64,000 nt of DNA from Alkalihalobacterium elongatum (GCF_019024285.1 NZ_WMKZ01000001.1:700492-764491); one strand, 5' to 3'. Shown: positions 46,620 through 57,829, numbered from the stretch's first letter. The notes: a model not told the origin generated them from the letters alone. A program made the numbers and translations.

Positions 46620-47969
46620 TTATCGTTTAATCAAAGCTGTTATAAAAAAGCCATCTGTATTAAAATGATGCGGTAATATCGTTAAACTTCCTTCTCCAAA
46701 TACTGCTTTTTCAGATATATGTTGAGGTAAACGTTCGTTTAAAGAGACATCTAATTCAAAGTCTTTGTTGTTTTCCAAAAACCATTGTACCATTTCTTCA
46801 TTTTCAGTACGGTCAATTGTACAAGTACTATAAACGAATCTTCCACCTGTTTTTAATAAAGGTACTACAGCTGTTAAAATTTCTTTTTGGATTTTTTGGA
46901 TACCCTCAATATCTTTGACACTCTTTGTCCATTTTATATCTGGTTTTCTACGAATTACACCTAAGCCAGAACATGGAGCGTCAACTAGGATTGCATCAAA
47001 AGTGGCCTTTTCAAATGATTGACTAGCAAGTCGTGCATCCATCGCCCTTCCTTCGACTGACTTTAATTCTAGACGCTTACTTAATTGATTTATTAGGTTA
47101 ACTTTGTGATCATGCAAATCAAGAGCGACCACTCTGCCTTGATCGTTCATTTGCTCTGCTAAATGCGTTGATTTTCCTCCAGGAGCTGCACAACAATCTA
47201 ATACATTCATGCCTTCTTTTGGACTGAGTGCTCTAGCTACGAGCATAGAACTTTCATCTTGTATCGTAATCACACCATCTTGGAATGCATTCGTATGAGT
47301 AACATTACCTTTTTGTATGATGAGTGCATCGTTAGAAAGGTGACCACGAATTGCATCTATCCCTTCTTCTTTTAAGAGTTCAATTGCTTCTTCTATAGTT
47401 GCCTTTGTTCGATTAACGCGAACAGTTACTTGTGGTGGCTCTAAATTAGTCATGCATATTTGTTTAGCCTCATCGTACCCATACTGTTTAACTAAACGTT
47501 TTACTAACCATAGAGGGTGACTTGTTTCAATCGCTAATCGAGTTAGATCATCCTTTACCTCATCAAAAGACCGTAACTCCTGTCTTCTAACATTTCGTAA
47601 CACGCCATTTACCATCCCAGAAATCCCTTGGTGACCTCTTTGTTTTGCAATGGTTACAGCTTCATGTACAATCGCTCGATCTGGCACCCGATCTAGGTAC
47701 ACCATTTGATAAATAGATAACCTTAATAAAACTCTAACCCAGTCATCTAGCTTTTTTTTCCCTCTTTTTATAAAAGGCTCCAAATAATAATCTAGAGTAT
47801 CACGGCGTTGTACTGTTCCATATACAATTTCAGTTAATAGTCCAACATCTCTTGGATCTAAGTTTGCTTTTTTTACCGTCTGGTTTAAAAGCAGATTACT
47901 ATAGGCCTGATTTTTTTCTATTTGAAGTAATACATCTAGTGCAACCTCACGTATTGTTTTTTGTTTCAT
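46620..47969 (-). CDS. rsmB: 16S rRNA (cytosine967-C5)-methyltransferase RsmB
   Basis: RsmB has an N-terminal NusB-like RNA-binding domain (about 1-135) and a C-terminal SAM-methyltransferase (about 160-449). The SAM motif is [18 protein letters not shown]; the two catalytic cysteines are in [16 protein letters not shown] and [16 protein letters not shown]. The length is 449 residues. It lies 1 bp from fmt, so the two are co-translated. The order priA-fmt-rsmB-rlmN-prpC-prkC is kept, but without def. Confidence 0.97.
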   Translation of the reverse strand: MKQKTIREVALDVLLQIEKNQAYSNLLLNQTVKKANLDPRDVGLLTEIVYGTVQRRDTLDYYLEPFIKRGKKKLDDWVRVLLRLSIYQMVYLDRVPDRAIVHEAVTIAKQRGHQGISGMVNGVLRNVRRQELRSFDEVKDDLTRLAIETSHPLWLVKRLVKQYGYDEAKQICMTNLEPPQVTVRVNRTKATIEEAIELLKEEGIDAIRGHLSNDALIIQKGNVTHTNAFQDGVITIQDESSMLVARALSPKEGMNVLDCCAAPGGKSTHLAEQMNDQGRVVALDLHDHKVNLINQLSKRLELKSVEGRAMDARLASQSFEKATFDAILVDAPCSGLGVIRRKPDIKWTKSVKDIEGIQKIQKEILTAVVPLLKTGGRFVYSTCTIDRTENEEMVQWFLENNKDFELDVSLNERLPQHISEKAVFGEGSLTILPHHFNTDGFFITALIKR

Positions 47970-47970
47970 T

Positions 47971-48906
47971 CTAATCTCCTAGTTTGTCTCCTGTTGTAAT
48001 GCCTGCACCACGTAGAAATTGGGAGGCAAGCATTCGTTTCTTCCCAGCTGGCTGTAAATCTGTCACTTTAATAGCCACATCATTGCCCGTCGCTACGATA
48101 AAGCCGTCATCTACTACTGCTATTACAGTACCAGGTTCCTCTTTTTTAGTTGTGGAAGTTTTCTGCCCCCACCAAATTTTCATCGGCTGTCCCACAAAAG
48201 TGGTGAATGCAACTGGCCATGGATGAAGTCCACGAATTTGATTATAAATATCTTCACCTGGTCTCTTCCAGTCTACTTTCTCTTGATCACGCGTAATATT
48301 CCTTGCATAAGTAACTTCTTGTTCATTTTGTACGAGCGGTTTAATTTCCCCGCGAATAAGGGCTGGAATGGTTTGGGATAATAGCTTAGCCCCAGCTTCA
48401 CTTAAAGTATTATGTAATGACCCGACATGATCTTCCTCTTCAATCGGAACAACCACTTGCGTTAAAATGTCACCAGCATCTAGCTTTTCAACCATATACA
48501 TAATCGTAATTCCAGTTTCCTTTTGACCATCGATTATTGATTGATGTATAGGTGCCCCACCTCGATATTTAGGTAATAATGAAGCGTGCACATTAATACA
48601 ACCATATTTTGGTGCTTCTAATAGATCTTTTGGTAATATTTGTCCAAATGCTGCCGTTACAATCAAATCTGGCTCTAAATTAAGGACTTTATTTAACTCT
48701 TCTTTTTCTTTTATTTTTTCCGGTTGCAGAATAGTTAATCCATGTTTTTCTGCTTCTACTTTAACTGGAGGAGGAGTTAATACTCTTTTTCTACCTTTAG
48801 GACGATCTGGTTGTGTAACGACACCTACGACCTCATATCCATCTTCAATCAATTGACGCAATACGGGGACAGAAAAATCAGGAGTTCCCATAAAAACTAT
48901 TTTCAT
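47971..48906 (-). CDS. fmt: Methionyl-tRNA formyltransferase
   Basis: Fmt formylates initiator Met-tRNA. The N-terminal catalytic domain has [19 protein letters not shown] and the signature [20 protein letters not shown], with the catalytic Asn/His/Asp set. The C-terminal OB-like domain (about 205-311) binds the tRNA and ends with [16 protein letters not shown]. The length of 311 residues is normal. Its upstream neighbour is priA, with only 37 bp between, so the def gene that usually precedes fmt is not there. Confidence 0.97.
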   Translation of the reverse strand: MKIVFMGTPDFSVPVLRQLIEDGYEVVGVVTQPDRPKGRKRVLTPPPVKVEAEKHGLTILQPEKIKEKEELNKVLNLEPDLIVTAAFGQILPKDLLEAPKYGCINVHASLLPKYRGGAPIHQSIIDGQKETGITIMYMVEKLDAGDILTQVVVPIEEEDHVGSLHNTLSEAGAKLLSQTIPALIRGEIKPLVQNEQEVTYARNITRDQEKVDWKRPGEDIYNQIRGLHPWPVAFTTFVGQPMKIWWGQKTSTTKKEEPGTVIAVVDDGFIVATGNDVAIKVTDLQPAGKKRMLASQFLRGAGITTGDKLGD

Positions 48907-48943
48907 TAAGTAATGCCTACCTTTCTAAGATTATTGAACGACT

Positions 48944-51352
48944 TTACATAAAAATTTGCGGATTCATATCTATTGATATCTGTAAACTACCTTGAGCAGT
49001 TTCCCTGCTATAGTGCTGTTGAATTTCACGTAATATTTTTCCAAACGCTGGTTCATTTTTGTATTTTATCATGCATTGATAGCGATATCTATCTTTTAAC
49101 CGCGCAATTGGTGAAGCAACTGGACCTAAAATATTTGCTTCACTCGATAATTGCTGTTTAAGAAAATGAGTAATCTTTTCTGTTACATGAATTACCTTTG
49201 GTAACTCTTGATGAGAAACATTAATAAGTGCAATATGATAGTAAGGTGGATAACCACTACTTTTTCTAATAAGCATTTCTCGCTGAAAAAAATGAACATA
49301 GTCATGTTCTTTCACAAGCTCAATACTATAATGTTCTGGCGTATACGTTTGAACAATTACTTCACCTGGTAGCTTATGTCTTCCTGCTCTTCCACTTACT
49401 TGCGTAAGTAACTGAAACGTTCTTTCAGAGGAACGGAAATCTGGTAGATGAAGCATCGTATCGGCTGTAAGTACACCTACAAGTGTAATATTCGGGAAGT
49501 CGAGTCCTTTGGCAATCATTTGTGTACCAAGTAAAATATCGGCTTTTCCATCTCCAAAATCTTTTAATAGCTTCTGATGCGAACCTTTTCTCCTTGTCGT
49601 ATCAACGTCCATACGAATAACACGTGCTTCGGGTAATACTTTTCCTAATTCCTCTTCTACCCGTTGCGTCCCTGTTCCAAAGAAACGTACATGCTCGCTT
49701 GAACATGACGGACAAGTTGTAATCATTCGTTCTTCGTGTCCACAATAATGACACTTAAGTGAATGATTGGTCTTGTGGTACGTAAACGATATATCGCAAT
49801 GCTCACAAGTAGCTACATACCCACAGTCCCTGCACATAACAAAGGTAGAAAAGCCACGTCGATTTAATAATAAAACCATTTGTTCATTTTTTTCTAAACG
49901 GTCTTTCATCTTCTCAAATAAGGCATTTGAAAACATAGAACGATTACCTGCTCTTAATTCTTCTCGCATATCAACCACTTCAACCGTTGGCATTGGTCCT
50001 TGATTTACTCTTTCTCCCAAAGTTAGTAGTACATACCTACCTACTTTTGCTCTAGCATATGTTTCTAAAGAAGGGGTCGCACTTCCTAGGACAACAGGGC
50101 AGTTATAATGCTTTCCTCTAAATATGGCTACATCTCTTGCGTGATATCTCGGCATTTCCTCTTGCTTGTAACTTCCTTCATGCTCTTCATCAATAATAAT
50201 AATTCCTAAGTTTTCAAAAGGTGCAAAGATAGCTGATCTCGCCCCAACTGCAACACGAACTTCTTTACGATGGATCTTGCGCCATTCATCATATTTTTCC
50301 CCTGATGAAAGACCGCTATGAAGAACCGCTACTTGGGAGCCAAATCTTCCTTTAAACCTATCAACCATCTGTGGTGTTAAAGAGATTTCAGGAACAAGTA
50401 CTATCGCTTCTTTTCCTTCAGCTAAGACTCGCTCAATGACTTGTAGGTAAACCTCTGTTTTCCCACTACCAGTTACCCCATGCAATAAAAAGGTTTTATG
50501 AACCTTTTCTTCTATTGATTTAAGGATAGGTGTTGTTACTTGTTGCTGCTGATTAGTTAACGGTAAAGGTTTTGTTTGTTCAAAAGTTTCATTAATAAAT
50601 GGGTCTCTATAAAACTCTTCTTCTGTTTCAACGAGAACGCCTTTATCAACAAGTGCTTTGATCGAAGAACGACTGCTTTGCGTTAGTTCAATTAAACGAA
50701 TTAACGGAACTTTTCCTTCATTAGTTATAAAGTATTGAACAAGAGCAATTTGTTTTTCTGCTCGTGAAGGGAGAGTTACTAATAACTCCGATAATTGCTC
50801 TTTTGAAAAATTACAATCAATCATTCTGTGAGTTTGCTTTTTACCTTTATCTTTTACAGAATATTGCACTTCAAGTATTCCTTGCTTAACCGCATCTTTT
50901 ATTGATGTTATTAAGCCTGGCTCAGACTTAATAATATCGTCCCATTTTACTAACGACTGTGTAGCAAAAAAAGGTTGAAGCGAACGAGGTAATCGTTTCT
51001 GTTCAATACATATTAGTTGTTTTTCAACTTTTGTTTTTAACGCTGCTGGCAGCATGACTTGATAAGAAGAGATTTTATACGCTAGCGTTTGTTCAGTTAG
51101 CCAATTACCTAACTGAAGTAGTTCTTCTGTTAAAACAGGTGTCACATCAAGTATATCTTTAATTTCTTTTAACTTTTCGACAGATGAACTTTCCACGATT
51201 TCAACAACAAATCCTTGTATAGACCTCGGCCCAAACGGAACAACAACACGCATTCCCTTTTCTAAAATTTGGACCCATTGGTTGGGAATTTTATAATCAA
51301 ACTGGCGGTCAGTTTGTCCACTAGGGACATCTACAACTACTTTAGCAATCAT
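48944..51352 (-). CDS. priA: Primosomal replication-restart helicase PriA
   Basis: PriA reloads the replisome at collapsed forks. The N-terminal 3'-DNA-binding domain is about 1-105. The helicase core has HGVTGSGKTEVYLQVIE (Walker A, near 285), IIDEEHEGSYKQ, GSATPSLETYA and QVSGRAGR. The zinc-binding region has eight cysteines in CRDCGYVATCEHCD and KCHYCG...TCPSCSS. The length of 802 residues is normal. Its ATG overlaps the coaBC stop (ATGA), indicating coupling. Confidence 0.98.
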   Translation of the reverse strand: MIAKVVVDVPSGQTDRQFDYKIPNQWVQILEKGMRVVVPFGPRSIQGFVVEIVESSSVEKLKEIKDILDVTPVLTEELLQLGNWLTEQTLAYKISSYQVMLPAALKTKVEKQLICIEQKRLPRSLQPFFATQSLVKWDDIIKSEPGLITSIKDAVKQGILEVQYSVKDKGKKQTHRMIDCNFSKEQLSELLVTLPSRAEKQIALVQYFITNEGKVPLIRLIELTQSSRSSIKALVDKGVLVETEEEFYRDPFINETFEQTKPLPLTNQQQQVTTPILKSIEEKVHKTFLLHGVTGSGKTEVYLQVIERVLAEGKEAIVLVPEISLTPQMVDRFKGRFGSQVAVLHSGLSSGEKYDEWRKIHRKEVRVAVGARSAIFAPFENLGIIIIDEEHEGSYKQEEMPRYHARDVAIFRGKHYNCPVVLGSATPSLETYARAKVGRYVLLTLGERVNQGPMPTVEVVDMREELRAGNRSMFSNALFEKMKDRLEKNEQMVLLLNRRGFSTFVMCRDCGYVATCEHCDISFTYHKTNHSLKCHYCGHEERMITTCPSCSSEHVRFFGTGTQRVEEELGKVLPEARVIRMDVDTTRRKGSHQKLLKDFGDGKADILLGTQMIAKGLDFPNITLVGVLTADTMLHLPDFRSSERTFQLLTQVSGRAGRHKLPGEVIVQTYTPEHYSIELVKEHDYVHFFQREMLIRKSSGYPPYYHIALINVSHQELPKVIHVTEKITHFLKQQLSSEANILGPVASPIARLKDRYRYQCMIKYKNEPAFGKILREIQQHYSRETAQGSLQISIDMNPQIFM

Positions 51353-52563
51353 GCGCTAGAACTTCCTTGCTGCAAATCAATCAATTCATTAAGGATTTGC
51401 TCGGCTACTTCTCTTTTTGTCATAATGGGAAGCTCGATTGTTTCCCCACCTTTCTTATAGATTGTTACTCGGTTTGTGTCTCCCTTAAACCCAGCACCCG
51501 CTTCAGTAATATTATTTGCTACAATCATATCCAAGTTTTTCCGCTCTAATTTCCCTTTGGCATACTCTTCGACTTTTTCCGTTTCTGCAGCAAACCCTAC
51601 CAATATCTGATGTGTTTTTAACTCACCAAGAGTTGCTAATATATCTATTGTTCGTTCTAGTTCTATAGCTGCATCTCCAGGCCTTTTCTTCATTTTTTCA
51701 CTATGAACTACTTTTGGACGATAGTCTGCAACAGCAGCAGTTTTAATAACAACATCAGTCGAATGAAAGTGTTCCATAACTGCTTCATACATGTCTTGTG
51801 CTGACTCTACGTTAATTCTCATAACTCCTTTAGGTGCATTAAGATTTGTTGGACCTGACACAAGAATAACTTTAGCACCAAGTTCAGCAGCTACTTCAGC
51901 AACTTGATATCCCATTTTTCCTGAAGAGTGGTTTGTAATATAACGAACAGGATCAATCTTTTCTTGTGTTGGTCCAGCTGTAATAAGAAGCTGCTTTCCT
52001 TCTAGAGGTTGGTACAGGCGGTTTTTAAAATAGTGTGTTAACTTTTCAATGATTTGTTCAGGTTCCGCTAATCGTCCTTTACCAACATAACCACAGGCTA
52101 AGTAACCTTCATCAGGTTCAATAAAGTGATACCCAAATTGATTTAAAGTTTGTAAGTTTTTATTAACGGCTGGATGGCTATACATATGTACGTTCATCGC
52201 TGGTGCAATAAATACTGGAGCTGTTGTTGCGAGTAAGGTTGTTGAGATCATATCATCTGCAATTCCATTGGCTAATTTTCCAATCATATTAGCAGTTGCT
52301 GGCGCAATCAGAATGACATCTGGCCAAGCTGCTAAATCAATATGTGCAACACCACTTGGATCTTTTTCATCAAAAGTATCATTGTAAACAGGTTGTCCCG
52401 AAAGTGTTTGAAACGTTAACGGGGTCACGAATTTTTCTGCTGAATGTGTCATCATTACTTTTACAGTAGCACCTGCTTGTGATAGCTTACTCGTTAATGC
52501 AGCTGCCTTAAATACAGCGACCCCACCCGTCACACACAATAATATTTTCTTTCCATCTAACAT
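51349..52563 (-). CDS. coaBC: Bifunctional phosphopantothenoylcysteine decarboxylase/synthetase CoaBC
   Basis: CoaBC performs two steps of coenzyme A synthesis. The N-terminal CoaC flavoprotein (about 1-180) has LCVTGGVAVFKAAAL, the active-site PAMNVHMYSHPAV and the flap cysteine in YLACGYVGKGRLAEP. The C-terminal CoaB synthetase (about 190-404) has ITAGPTQEKIDPVRYITNHS, KTAAVADYRP, LVGFAAETE and VANNITEAGAGFKGDTN. The length is 404 residues. Between it and rpoZ there is a repeat element and a terminator, so it starts a new transcript. Confidence 0.98.
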   Translation of the reverse strand: MLDGKKILLCVTGGVAVFKAAALTSKLSQAGATVKVMMTHSAEKFVTPLTFQTLSGQPVYNDTFDEKDPSGVAHIDLAAWPDVILIAPATANMIGKLANGIADDMISTTLLATTAPVFIAPAMNVHMYSHPAVNKNLQTLNQFGYHFIEPDEGYLACGYVGKGRLAEPEQIIEKLTHYFKNRLYQPLEGKQLLITAGPTQEKIDPVRYITNHSSGKMGYQVAEVAAELGAKVILVSGPTNLNAPKGVMRINVESAQDMYEAVMEHFHSTDVVIKTAAVADYRPKVVHSEKMKKRPGDAAIELERTIDILATLGELKTHQILVGFAAETEKVEEYAKGKLERKNLDMIVANNITEAGAGFKGDTNRVTIYKKGGETIELPIMTKREVAEQILNELIDLQQGSSSA

Positions 52564-52582
52564 ATCCTCTTCCCCCTATTTC

Positions 52583-52700
52583 GAAAAGTGTAAGTGCCCG
52601 TTTAGCGGCAAGAGCTAGAGGGCAACAACTAATCCTTACCTTACAGACTCGGCTGTTGGACCGAAGCGAAGCTTGAGCAACAGGAGCTCCATATAAGTCT
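52583..52700 (-). repeat. Intergenic repeat sharing its end with the 150-bp tandem repeat
   Basis: GAAAAGTGTAAGTGCCCGTT plus TAGCG (52583-52607) is nearly identical to the complement of 63824-63848 in the tandem repeat (one end of that unit). The following roughly 90 bases, including CGAAGCGAAGC, are not alike in detail. It lies between coaBC and the rpoZ terminator, with no coding content. The right limit is approximate. Confidence 0.6.
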
Positions 52701-52726
52701 TTTTTACAAAATTAGTTATTTTCTAT

Positions 52727-52757
52727 GAAAAAACAACCTATCTTAAGAATAGGTTGT
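52727..52757 (-). terminator. Intrinsic terminator after rpoZ
   Basis: On the minus strand AACAACCTATTC, TTAA, GATAGGTTGTT forms a stem of about ten pairs followed by TTTTTTC. It touches the rpoZ stop codon and would isolate remA/gmk/rpoZ from coaBC. Confidence 0.88.
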
Positions 52758-52963
52758 TATTTTTCAAGGCGCTCATATTGAAGTTGGTCTTGTACGATTT
52801 CCTCTAAAGCAACCCCTACTGGCTTATGAGAAACTGGTTTAACTACAAGCGGGCCACGTTTAGCATCTTCTTTAATTTCACGAGCTCGTTTTGATGAAAC
52901 AGTGACTAGCGTATATTTTGAGTCTAACTTATCTAATAATGAGTCAATTGATGGATAAAGCAA
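52757..52963 (-). CDS. rpoZ: RNA polymerase omega subunit
   Basis: Omega helps assemble and stabilise RNA polymerase. The sequence [20 protein letters not shown] plus [15 protein letters not shown] is diagnostic. The chosen start is a TTG at 52963, nine bases after AGTGGAGG, giving 68 residues ([10 protein letters not shown]), which aligns with B. subtilis MLDPSIDSL; a second TTG at 52972 directly abuts the ribosome site. The gene begins 1 bp past the gmk stop, so it is translationally coupled to it. Confidence 0.95.
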   Translation of the reverse strand: MLYPSIDSLLDKLDSKYTLVTVSSKRAREIKEDAKRGPLVVKPVSHKPVGVALEEIVQDQLQYERLEK

Positions 52964-52964
52964 A

Positions 52965-53579
52965 TTATTCAACCTCCACTAACTGTTTGTATTTCTCGAT
53001 TAATCGTTCTCGCTTACAATGTTCAGCTGTTACAATCGCCTTAATACGATCTACTGCTGACTGAACCTCGTCATTTTCTACGACATAGTCATATTTCTTC
53101 ATCATATCAATTTCTTCTTTAGCAACTGTCATTCGTTTATCAATCACGTCAACAGTTTCAGTACCACGGCCTTCGATACGCTTTCTTAATTCAGCCAAAC
53201 TTGGTGGCATTAGAAAGATAAACACACCTTCAGGTAGACGCTCTTTTACTTTTAATGCACCCTGTACTTCGATTTCCAATATGATGTCATTACCTTCGTC
53301 GATCGTTTTTCTAACGTAATCAATAGGTGTACCGTAGTAATTCCCTACGTATTCAGCCCATTCTAACAGATCATCGTTTTTAATCATCCCTTCAAATTCT
53401 TCTCTAGATTTAAAGAAATAATTAACGCCATCTACCTCTCCTTCACGAGGAGAGCGTGTCGTTGCTGATACAGAATACTGAATGTCTGTGTTCTCTTGAC
53501 GAAGTGCTGAACAAACAGTTCCTTTTCCAACACCAGCAGGACCAGATAGAACGATTAACAGCCCTTTTTCCTTCTTCAT
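52965..53579 (-). CDS. gmk: Guanylate kinase
   Basis: Gmk phosphorylates GMP to GDP. The P-loop is [13 protein letters not shown] near residue 12. The GMP-binding segment is [19 protein letters not shown], and the lid carries [19 protein letters not shown]. The length of 204 residues is normal. The ATG follows GGAGGTATTT. It is about 98 bp downstream of remA, with the remA terminator between, so gmk-rpoZ may have its own promoter. Confidence 0.98.
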   Translation of the reverse strand: MKKEKGLLIVLSGPAGVGKGTVCSALRQENTDIQYSVSATTRSPREGEVDGVNYFFKSREEFEGMIKNDDLLEWAEYVGNYYGTPIDYVRKTIDEGNDIILEIEVQGALKVKERLPEGVFIFLMPPSLAELRKRIEGRGTETVDVIDKRMTVAKEEIDMMKKYDYVVENDEVQSAVDRIKAIVTAEHCKRERLIEKYKQLVEVE

Positions 53580-53629
53580 AAATACCTCCGTTTAACTTGT
53601 CTTCCCCTTTCCAAGACAAGCCTTGTTAA

Positions 53630-53659
53630 AAGTGTAAAGAAACTCGGCTAAAGCCGAGT
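53630..53659 (-). terminator. Intrinsic terminator after remA
   Basis: On the minus strand ACTCGGCTTTAGCCGAGT is a compact hairpin with seven or eight pairs and a short loop, followed by TTCTTTACAC. It sits 18 bp past the remA stop. A second, weaker inverted repeat (CTTGTCT/AAGACAAG) lies 20 bp further. Confidence 0.75.
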
Positions 53660-53676
53660 AGCTCAAATATGTATAT

Positions 53677-53937
53677 CTAAGCGTCTTCTGTTTCATCCTT
53701 GTTCGTAAGACGCTGTGCAACCGTTTCAGGCTGAACTGCACTTAGAATAACATGGTCACTATCTGCAATTATTACTGCTCGAGTACGTCTACCATATGTT
53801 GCGTCAATTAACATATTTCGCTCTCTAGCTTCTTGAATAATTCTTTTTATTGGTGCAGACTCTGGACTAACAATTGAGATTATACGATTTGCAGATACGA
53901 TGTTACCAAAGCCAATATTAATTAACTTAATGTTCAT
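53677..53937 (-). CDS. remA: Extracellular matrix regulator RemA
   Basis: RemA is a ring-forming DNA-binding protein that activates biofilm-matrix and osmoprotection genes in B. subtilis. The 86-residue sequence has [40 protein letters not shown] and [20 protein letters not shown], all strongly conserved, with the basic R-R patch for DNA. The ATG follows the run GAGGGAG. Placed between yloC and gmk as in B. subtilis. Confidence 0.97.
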   Translation of the reverse strand: MNIKLINIGFGNIVSANRIISIVSPESAPIKRIIQEARERNMLIDATYGRRTRAVIIADSDHVILSAVQPETVAQRLTNKDETEDA

Positions 53938-54104
53938 CTTTTCTCCCTCGCTTTTTGAGAGGAGTAAAAATAGGACATTTTAGATAACCCTTCATATCTT
54001 AGAAGGTTATACTAGGTGTCTTATCGTTAACAAGGAAACTCACTCTCTATATTTTTCCCATCCTAAAAATACTATATACGAAGAACGGGGCTTTTTCTAT
54101 AAAA

Positions 54105-54986
54105 TCATTCAATATTTTGTACTTGTTCTTTAATTTTTTCAATTTCACTCTTTAATTCTACCACTTGTCGGCTAATATGTATGTCATTTGCTTTCGAACC
54201 GATCGTATTCACTTCCCGATTCATCTCTTGGATAAGAAAATCAAGTTTTCTGCCGACGACTCCACCATCCTCAATAATTTTTAGGAATTGAAGCGTATGG
54301 GAATCTAGTCTAATTAATTCCTCATCAACATTCGATTTATCTGCGAAAAAAGCTACTTCATTTAATAGCCTATTTTCATCGTACTCGACTTGACCTTGTA
54401 AAAAGTCTTCAACTCGTTTTTGTAATTTTGTACGATAGTGTTCAGCAACTTTTGGAGCATACTGTGTTAACTCATTAGCTAATTTATTTACGATTTCAAC
54501 TCTCGTTTTCAAATCAACAAATAAAGTTTGCCCTTCTCGCTGTCTCATTTCAACAAGTTTATTAGCTGCTTCCTCTGTAGCTTTTGTGAGTATTGAAAAT
54601 AGTCCCTCATCTGTTTGTTCCTGCTCATGAACACTGACAATTTTTTCGTGAAGTAGTAATGCATCTACTGAGGGCTGCCCTGTTATATTTGCACGTTTTT
54701 TCATCTCATCTGCAGTATAAAGATATTCGTTAAATAAATCCCAATCGACATCAAGCCGTTTTTTTACAAGACCCTCACCCTCTATGTTAATAAAAACATC
54801 GACTTTACCACGGTTCACTTGTTTTTGAACGGCTTTCTTTAATTGTTCTTCAATCGGTAAAAGCTGTCTAGGCATACGAATCATTACTTCAAAAAAACGA
54901 TGATTATAGGAACGCATTTCAACTGAAACTTTAAAGCGTTCATTTTCTAAGACCGCTTGCCCGTATCCTGTCATACTTGTAATCAT
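54105..54986 (-). CDS. yloC: YicC/YloC family endoribonuclease-like protein
   Basis: This 293-residue protein has the family ends MITSMTGYGQAVLENERFKV and LIQEMNREVNTIGSKANDIH. It has a long central coiled region and the conserved C-terminal DUF1732. Members of the YicC family act on RNA and have recently been described as endoribonucleases; the precise targets in bacilli are not established to my knowledge. Positioned upstream of remA, in the usual order. No signal peptide. Confidence 0.92.
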   Translation of the reverse strand: MITSMTGYGQAVLENERFKVSVEMRSYNHRFFEVMIRMPRQLLPIEEQLKKAVQKQVNRGKVDVFINIEGEGLVKKRLDVDWDLFNEYLYTADEMKKRANITGQPSVDALLLHEKIVSVHEQEQTDEGLFSILTKATEEAANKLVEMRQREGQTLFVDLKTRVEIVNKLANELTQYAPKVAEHYRTKLQKRVEDFLQGQVEYDENRLLNEVAFFADKSNVDEELIRLDSHTLQFLKIIEDGGVVGRKLDFLIQEMNREVNTIGSKANDIHISRQVVELKSEIEKIKEQVQNIE

Positions 54987-55051
54987 CTTATCACATCCAC
55001 TTTTTCTATTCTATCTAATTTTACCACCATAAACATTAAAAAGGAAAGAAA

Positions 55052-55085
55052 GGCCGTTATAGGTAAAAAGTTACCTTTAACAGCC
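55052..55085 (-). terminator. Probable terminator after the calcium ATPase gene
   Basis: On the minus strand GGCTGTTAAAGGTAA and TTACCTATAACGGCC pair with two mismatches around a four-base loop and are followed by TTTCTTTCC. It lies 36 bp past the yloB stop, upstream of yloC. Confidence 0.75.
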
Positions 55086-55120
55086 TAACGAAACTTTATT
55101 AAAATAGCAAGTTAAAAATC

Positions 55121-57829
55121 TTATCGTTTTCTACCAAACAGTTGACCTGCACCTAGCACGACGGTAGGTATTGCAGCCATTCCAAGAATGAGAAGCCAAT
55201 CACGTGCATCCATGAACGTCGTATGGAATACCGTTTGAAGTGGTGGATAGTAAATAACAGCCAGCATGAGTAATATAGACGAGATAACAGCAACTACTAG
55301 ATACATATTTTCAAATGGGTTACGATGATACACTGAATACTCACTTCGACAGTCAAATACATGAATAAGTTGGGCCATAACGAGTGTAACAAACGCTACT
55401 GTTTGGGCCTTCGTTAAGTCATCAGGATTTGCGTTTAATGTAACCATAAATGCAACGAGTGTAACAACACCAATCATAAACCCTCTACTTACAATTTTCC
55501 ATGCAAGACCTCTCGCGAATACCCCTTCATTAGGACTTCGCGGTGGACGCTTCATCACATCCCCTTCAGCTTTATCCATACCTAATGCCATCGCTGGCAA
55601 TCCATCAGTTACGAGATTTATCCATAGAATTTGGATCGCCACAAGTGGTAATGGTAAACCTAATATCATCGCAAATAACATAACTAAGATCTCACCAACG
55701 TTGGAAGCGAGCATATATCGGATAAATTTCCTAATATTTTCGTATATATTGCGTCCTTCTTTAATAGCTGCTTTTATCGTTGCAAAATTATCATCACTTA
55801 ATATGAGAGAAGATGCTTCTTTAGCAACATCTGTACCAGTAATCCCCATCGCTATACCAATATTTGCAGCTTTAATAGCAGGTGCATCATTTACGCCATC
55901 GCCTGTCATCGCAACAATATGACCTCGTGCTTGAAGGGCTTTAACTATTTTGAGTTTATGTTCTGGTGAAACGCGTGCAAATACGTACACATCATCAACG
56001 ATTTCTTCGAGTTGTTCAACACTAATTCTTGATAGCGTTTGTCCGTCTAGAGCTTTTCCGTTTTCAGGAAGAATATCTAATTGCTTTGCTATCGCACGGG
56101 CAGTGATTGCATGGTCGCCAGTAATCATTATCGTTTTAATCCCCGCTTCACGACACTCACGAATTGAATCTCTGACCTCTGGTCTTGGTGGATCAATCAT
56201 TCCTTCAAGCCCAATGAAAGTTAAATCTTTTTCCACATCTAAAGGGTAGTCGATTTTATCAGATGTCGTTAGTGGCCGGTAAGCGATAGCTATTGTTCGC
56301 AATGCTTGACTGGCAAGAGCTGTAATAGCATCTTCTACTAACGTCCTACTCCTATTTGTCAACGCTTCTTCCCGGGAATTAAAAAAGATATTTTTACTAT
56401 TAGCTAATACTACATCAGGTGCTCCTTTTGTTACCGCAAACCTTTTTCCATTTTTATCTTGTACGATAACAGTCATCATTTTCCTTGTAGACTCAAATGG
56501 AAACTCTTTTATAATAGTAAATTGTTTTCTTAATGCATCTAAGGTTATTCCTGCCTTATTTGCAGCAACGACAAGTGCTCCTTCTGTTGGATCACCATCT
56601 AATACATATTCTGTTTTCTTCTTTTTTAGTAAGCCTTCCTTAACAGCTTTTTCATTAATTTTCGCATGGTTACATAAGTGACCAAATGCTAACATTTGTT
56701 GGAGAGCACGTTCTTTTTGAATATTTACTTTTTCCCCATTAACTAAAAAGTCACCTGTTGGCTCATAACCTGTACCTGTAACATGCCACGTTTTTCCACC
56801 AATCCATAGATGGGTAACCGTCATTTTATTTTGTGTTAAGGTTCCTGTTTTGTCGGAACAAATTACTGAAGCACAACCTAGTGTTTCAACTGCTGGTAAT
56901 TTACGAACAATAGCTTTTCGCTTAATCATCCTTTGAACGCCTAACGCTAATGCGACAGTAACTATCGCTGGTAAGCCTTCTGGTATTGCAGCTACCGCCA
57001 AGGAAACCCCAGCAAGGAACATTGTATAAACATCATGACCTTGGTATACCCCAATTAAAACGACAAGAGCTGTGAGGAGTAATGCAACTCCTATTAATAT
57101 CTTACCTAATTGCTCAAGTTTCCGTTGCAATGGTGTTACTAACGTTTCTGTCGATTGAAGCAAATGAGCAATCTTCCCCATTTCAGTCTTCATTCCTGTT
57201 GCAATAATAACACCAATCCCATTTCCTTGTGTCACTAATGTTCCCATAAATGCCATATTTGCTTGATCACCAAGTTCAAGGTCCTCACCTTTTAAGACCT
57301 GTTCACTTTTTTGGACAGGAACCGATTCACCCGTTAGTGACGATTCTTCTATTTGGAGACCATTCACTTGTAACAAGCGCATATCCGCTCCAATTCTGTC
57401 ACCACTTGTAACCTTAACAATATCACCGACAACGGCCATACTTGAAGGAATTTTCGTCCACTCTCCATTTCGAAGGACGACTAGTTGCGGAGCAGATAGT
57501 TCCTTTAAAGCAGTTAATGACTTTTCAGCTTTACGCTCTTGAACGAATCCTAATACACCATTTAATAAAATAATTATCATAATTGTAATCGCATCGATGT
57601 ATTCACCTAGTAAGCCAGAAATGAGTGTTGCTGCTAGCAGGACGAGTACCATAAAATCTTTAAACTGCCCTAAAAACACTAATAGTGCCGAAGGTTTCTC
57701 ACCTTCATCTAACTTATTTTCTCCGTATTGCTTTAGCCGTTTTTGTGCCTCCTTATCCGACAAACCTTTTGTACCGTTTGTACCTGTTGATCTTTCAACC
57801 TCATTTACCTCCATCTCATACCATTTCAT
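55121..57829 (-). CDS. yloB: Calcium-transporting P-type ATPase YloB
   Basis: YloB is a SERCA-like P-type Ca2+ pump. It has ten expected transmembrane helices, the first pair at about 55-95, and the conserved [14 protein letters not shown] (helix 4 Ca site). The phosphorylated Asp is in [19 protein letters not shown] is in [10 protein letters not shown]; the nucleotide domain has KGAPDVVL and DPTEGAL; the hinge is [15 protein letters not shown]. The ATG at 57829 follows GGGGTG and gives 902 residues; eleven upstream codons are open but unsupported. It is divergent from rqcH. A role in Ca2+ loading during sporulation is known in B. subtilis. Confidence 0.97.
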   Translation of the reverse strand: MKWYEMEVNEVERSTGTNGTKGLSDKEAQKRLKQYGENKLDEGEKPSALLVFLGQFKDFMVLVLLAATLISGLLGEYIDAITIMIIILLNGVLGFVQERKAEKSLTALKELSAPQLVVLRNGEWTKIPSSMAVVGDIVKVTSGDRIGADMRLLQVNGLQIEESSLTGESVPVQKSEQVLKGEDLELGDQANMAFMGTLVTQGNGIGVIIATGMKTEMGKIAHLLQSTETLVTPLQRKLEQLGKILIGVALLLTALVVLIGVYQGHDVYTMFLAGVSLAVAAIPEGLPAIVTVALALGVQRMIKRKAIVRKLPAVETLGCASVICSDKTGTLTQNKMTVTHLWIGGKTWHVTGTGYEPTGDFLVNGEKVNIQKERALQQMLAFGHLCNHAKINEKAVKEGLLKKKKTEYVLDGDPTEGALVVAANKAGITLDALRKQFTIIKEFPFESTRKMMTVIVQDKNGKRFAVTKGAPDVVLANSKNIFFNSREEALTNRSRTLVEDAITALASQALRTIAIAYRPLTTSDKIDYPLDVEKDLTFIGLEGMIDPPRPEVRDSIRECREAGIKTIMITGDHAITARAIAKQLDILPENGKALDGQTLSRISVEQLEEIVDDVYVFARVSPEHKLKIVKALQARGHIVAMTGDGVNDAPAIKAANIGIAMGITGTDVAKEASSLILSDDNFATIKAAIKEGRNIYENIRKFIRYMLASNVGEILVMLFAMILGLPLPLVAIQILWINLVTDGLPAMALGMDKAEGDVMKRPPRSPNEGVFARGLAWKIVSRGFMIGVVTLVAFMVTLNANPDDLTKAQTVAFVTLVMAQLIHVFDCRSEYSVYHRNPFENMYLVVAVISSILLMLAVIYYPPLQTVFHTTFMDARDWLLILGMAAIPTVVLGAGQLFGRKR

